The notes under the pieces were generated by a model. It did not search any database and was not told the origin of the DNA. It saw only the letters and a list, made by a program, of their open reading frames with translations. A stretch of DNA of 56,293 nucleotides, from contig NZ_NJAG01000017.1 of NCBI RefSeq assembly GCF_002872335.1, forward strand, positions 1-56,293. Direction: 5' to 3'. Origin of the DNA: Siphonobacter sp. BAB-5405. Its GTDB lineage: Bacteria; Bacteroidota; Bacteroidia; Cytophagales; Spirosomataceae. Both the position numbers and the translations under genes were made by a program. Shown here in pieces: positions 55,488-56,293 of the stretch; position 1 is the first letter of the stretch; every line of letters begins with the position of its first letter.

Positions 55488-56288
55488 TTATTGTTCCGTC
55501 TGGCCCCGGTATTTCGAAGCTTCCAGGATTTGCCGGGCGTTGGTATTCGTCATGAGTTCCTTCAGAGAAACGTCCGGGTTATTATCCTGATAATAGCGAA
55601 CGATTTTCCAGCCCAGCCAACGCCCGATACTGCCCGGGCAACGCGGCCCAATCTCCGGCGTTTGCGGGCGATCACCCAGGTAGCGGATTTTCTTATTTGG
55701 GTTGGTCTCGTACAAAAGTTTTTCGTCGATAAAATGTCCCCATACCAAATCCTGAGCTATTTCAGTTTCTGCGAGTTGCTTCCCAGTATACCCAATCAGC
55801 AAACTATCGGGCGTCTGGGGAAGCATTGTTTGAGCAAACAAGTATCCTTTTCCGTAGTTAATCATTTCTGCGAGCAGCGTACGGTCTTTCGGATCACTTT
55901 TCACGTAAGGTTCTGAAGCAATAAACAACATTTGCGGGACCAGAGCTTGGGGCGTGTATCGCCAGAGCTGGTAAGCGTATACGTCAGGCCGATACTTGGC
56001 TTTAGAACCCATGAAGTAATCAATGCCAATGACCAGTACGCTGTCACTGACCATCAGATCGGGGCCCATAAAACCGGTAAAAACCAGTTGCACGCGTGGC
56101 GTTCGGAACCTGGGATCGTAGGCCCTCATGTTCCGAAAAGCGGTACGCAGATCGGCCTGTAGGGGCTGGAAGTTTTGAAAACTTTCCTGAGCCTGTTTAT
56201 AAAATTCCCGTAGGCTTGGTTCGTTTACTCTCCGGTGCAGTTCGGTAACGAGCTGATTACGATCCTGGAACTCATTTTTCGGAATAGT
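55488..56288 (-). CDS. GldB-family gliding-motility-type lipoprotein, N-terminus missing
   Basis: The C-terminal 266 codons of a GldB-like protein. Recognisable features are VQLVFTGF, a VLVIGIDYFMG strand-turn, YLGDRPQTPEIGPRCPGSIG and the C-terminal GRWLGWKIVRYYQ, SLKELMTNTNARQILEASKY. The first ATG in this frame is at 56129, but the 53 codons upstream of it read as coding sequence of the same protein. An in-frame TAA at 56289-56291 lies at the window edge with no usable start between. So the gene is cut by the edge and either has a frameshift there or is broken. GldB is needed for gliding in Flavobacterium; many non-gliding relatives keep it. Confidence 0.75.
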   Translation of the reverse strand, partial: TIPKNEFQDRNQLVTELHRRVNEPSLREFYKQAQESFQNFQPLQADLRTAFRNMRAYDPRFRTPRVQLVFTGFMGPDLMVSDSVLVIGIDYFMGSKAKYRPDVYAYQLWRYTPQALVPQMLFIASEPYVKSDPKDRTLLAEMINYGKGYLFAQTMLPQTPDSLLIGYTGKQLAETEIAQDLVWGHFIDEKLLYETNPNKKIRYLGDRPQTPEIGPRCPGSIGRWLGWKIVRYYQDNNPDVSLKELMTNTNARQILEASKYRGQTEQ

Positions 56289-56293
56289 TTACA

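Overview
The window comes from a chromosome of a Bacteroidota bacterium, most likely order Cytophagales (Spirosomaceae/Cytophagaceae type). The signs are a SusC/SusD pair with FecR and an ECF sigma factor, a GldB-family protein, alternative complex III (ActABCDEF) fused to a caa3-type oxidase operon, promoters of the form TTG-N17-21-TAnnTTTG, and an almost complete lack of Shine-Dalgarno sequences. Base composition is near 50% GC. Nearly every gene lies on the minus strand; only priA, a DUF1624 membrane protein and a small acidic protein are on the plus strand.

Layout. 1-633: no gene. It holds two tandem strong minus-strand promoters that fire out of the left edge, probably into an rRNA operon, and a long hairpin. 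634-12666: tryptophan genes split into two blocks, trpB-trpA at 634-2664 and trpC-trpF (behind an RluA-family pseudouridine synthase) at 10428-12666. A complete sigma factor/FecR/SusC/SusD uptake locus sits between them. Directly in front of trpB is a complete transcription attenuator: a promoter -7 element, a 17-residue leader peptide with three consecutive Trp codons, an antiterminator and an intrinsic terminator. 12815-16889: priA, the DUF1624 protein and the small acidic protein, closed by a bidirectional terminator.

17022-32303: the transcription/translation cluster tRNA-Tyr, tRNA-Gly, tRNA-Thr, tuf, tRNA-Trp, secE, nusG, rplK, rplA, rplJ, rplL, rpoB, rpoC. Two promoters are visible, one before tRNA-Tyr and one before tRNA-Trp. 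A membrane acyltransferase gene of lower GC content lies between rpoB and rpoC. Gaps flanking secE contain hairpins built from 7-base repeats; a similar heptad spacer lies between actE and actF.

32573-34951: an ECF sigma factor, an anti-sigma-like membrane protein and an outer-membrane beta-barrel. 35113-52233: about 17 kb of respiratory genes in the order actA, B, C, D, E, F, ctaC, ctaD, ctaA, ctaB, two subunit III genes, subunit IV, sco, DUF420 and a small CxxC protein. Together they move electrons from menaquinol through alternative complex III to an A1-type heme-copper oxidase, and they include the heme A and copper assembly factors. 52602-56293: a Fur-family regulator, an MsbA-like ABC exporter broken by a one-base frameshift, a hypothetical membrane protein, and a GldB-family protein that runs to the right edge.

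The most notable items are the trpBA attenuator, the Sus locus inside the trp genes, the acyltransferase between rpoB and rpoC, and the heptad-repeat hairpins. No CRISPR array, phage or transposase is visible.
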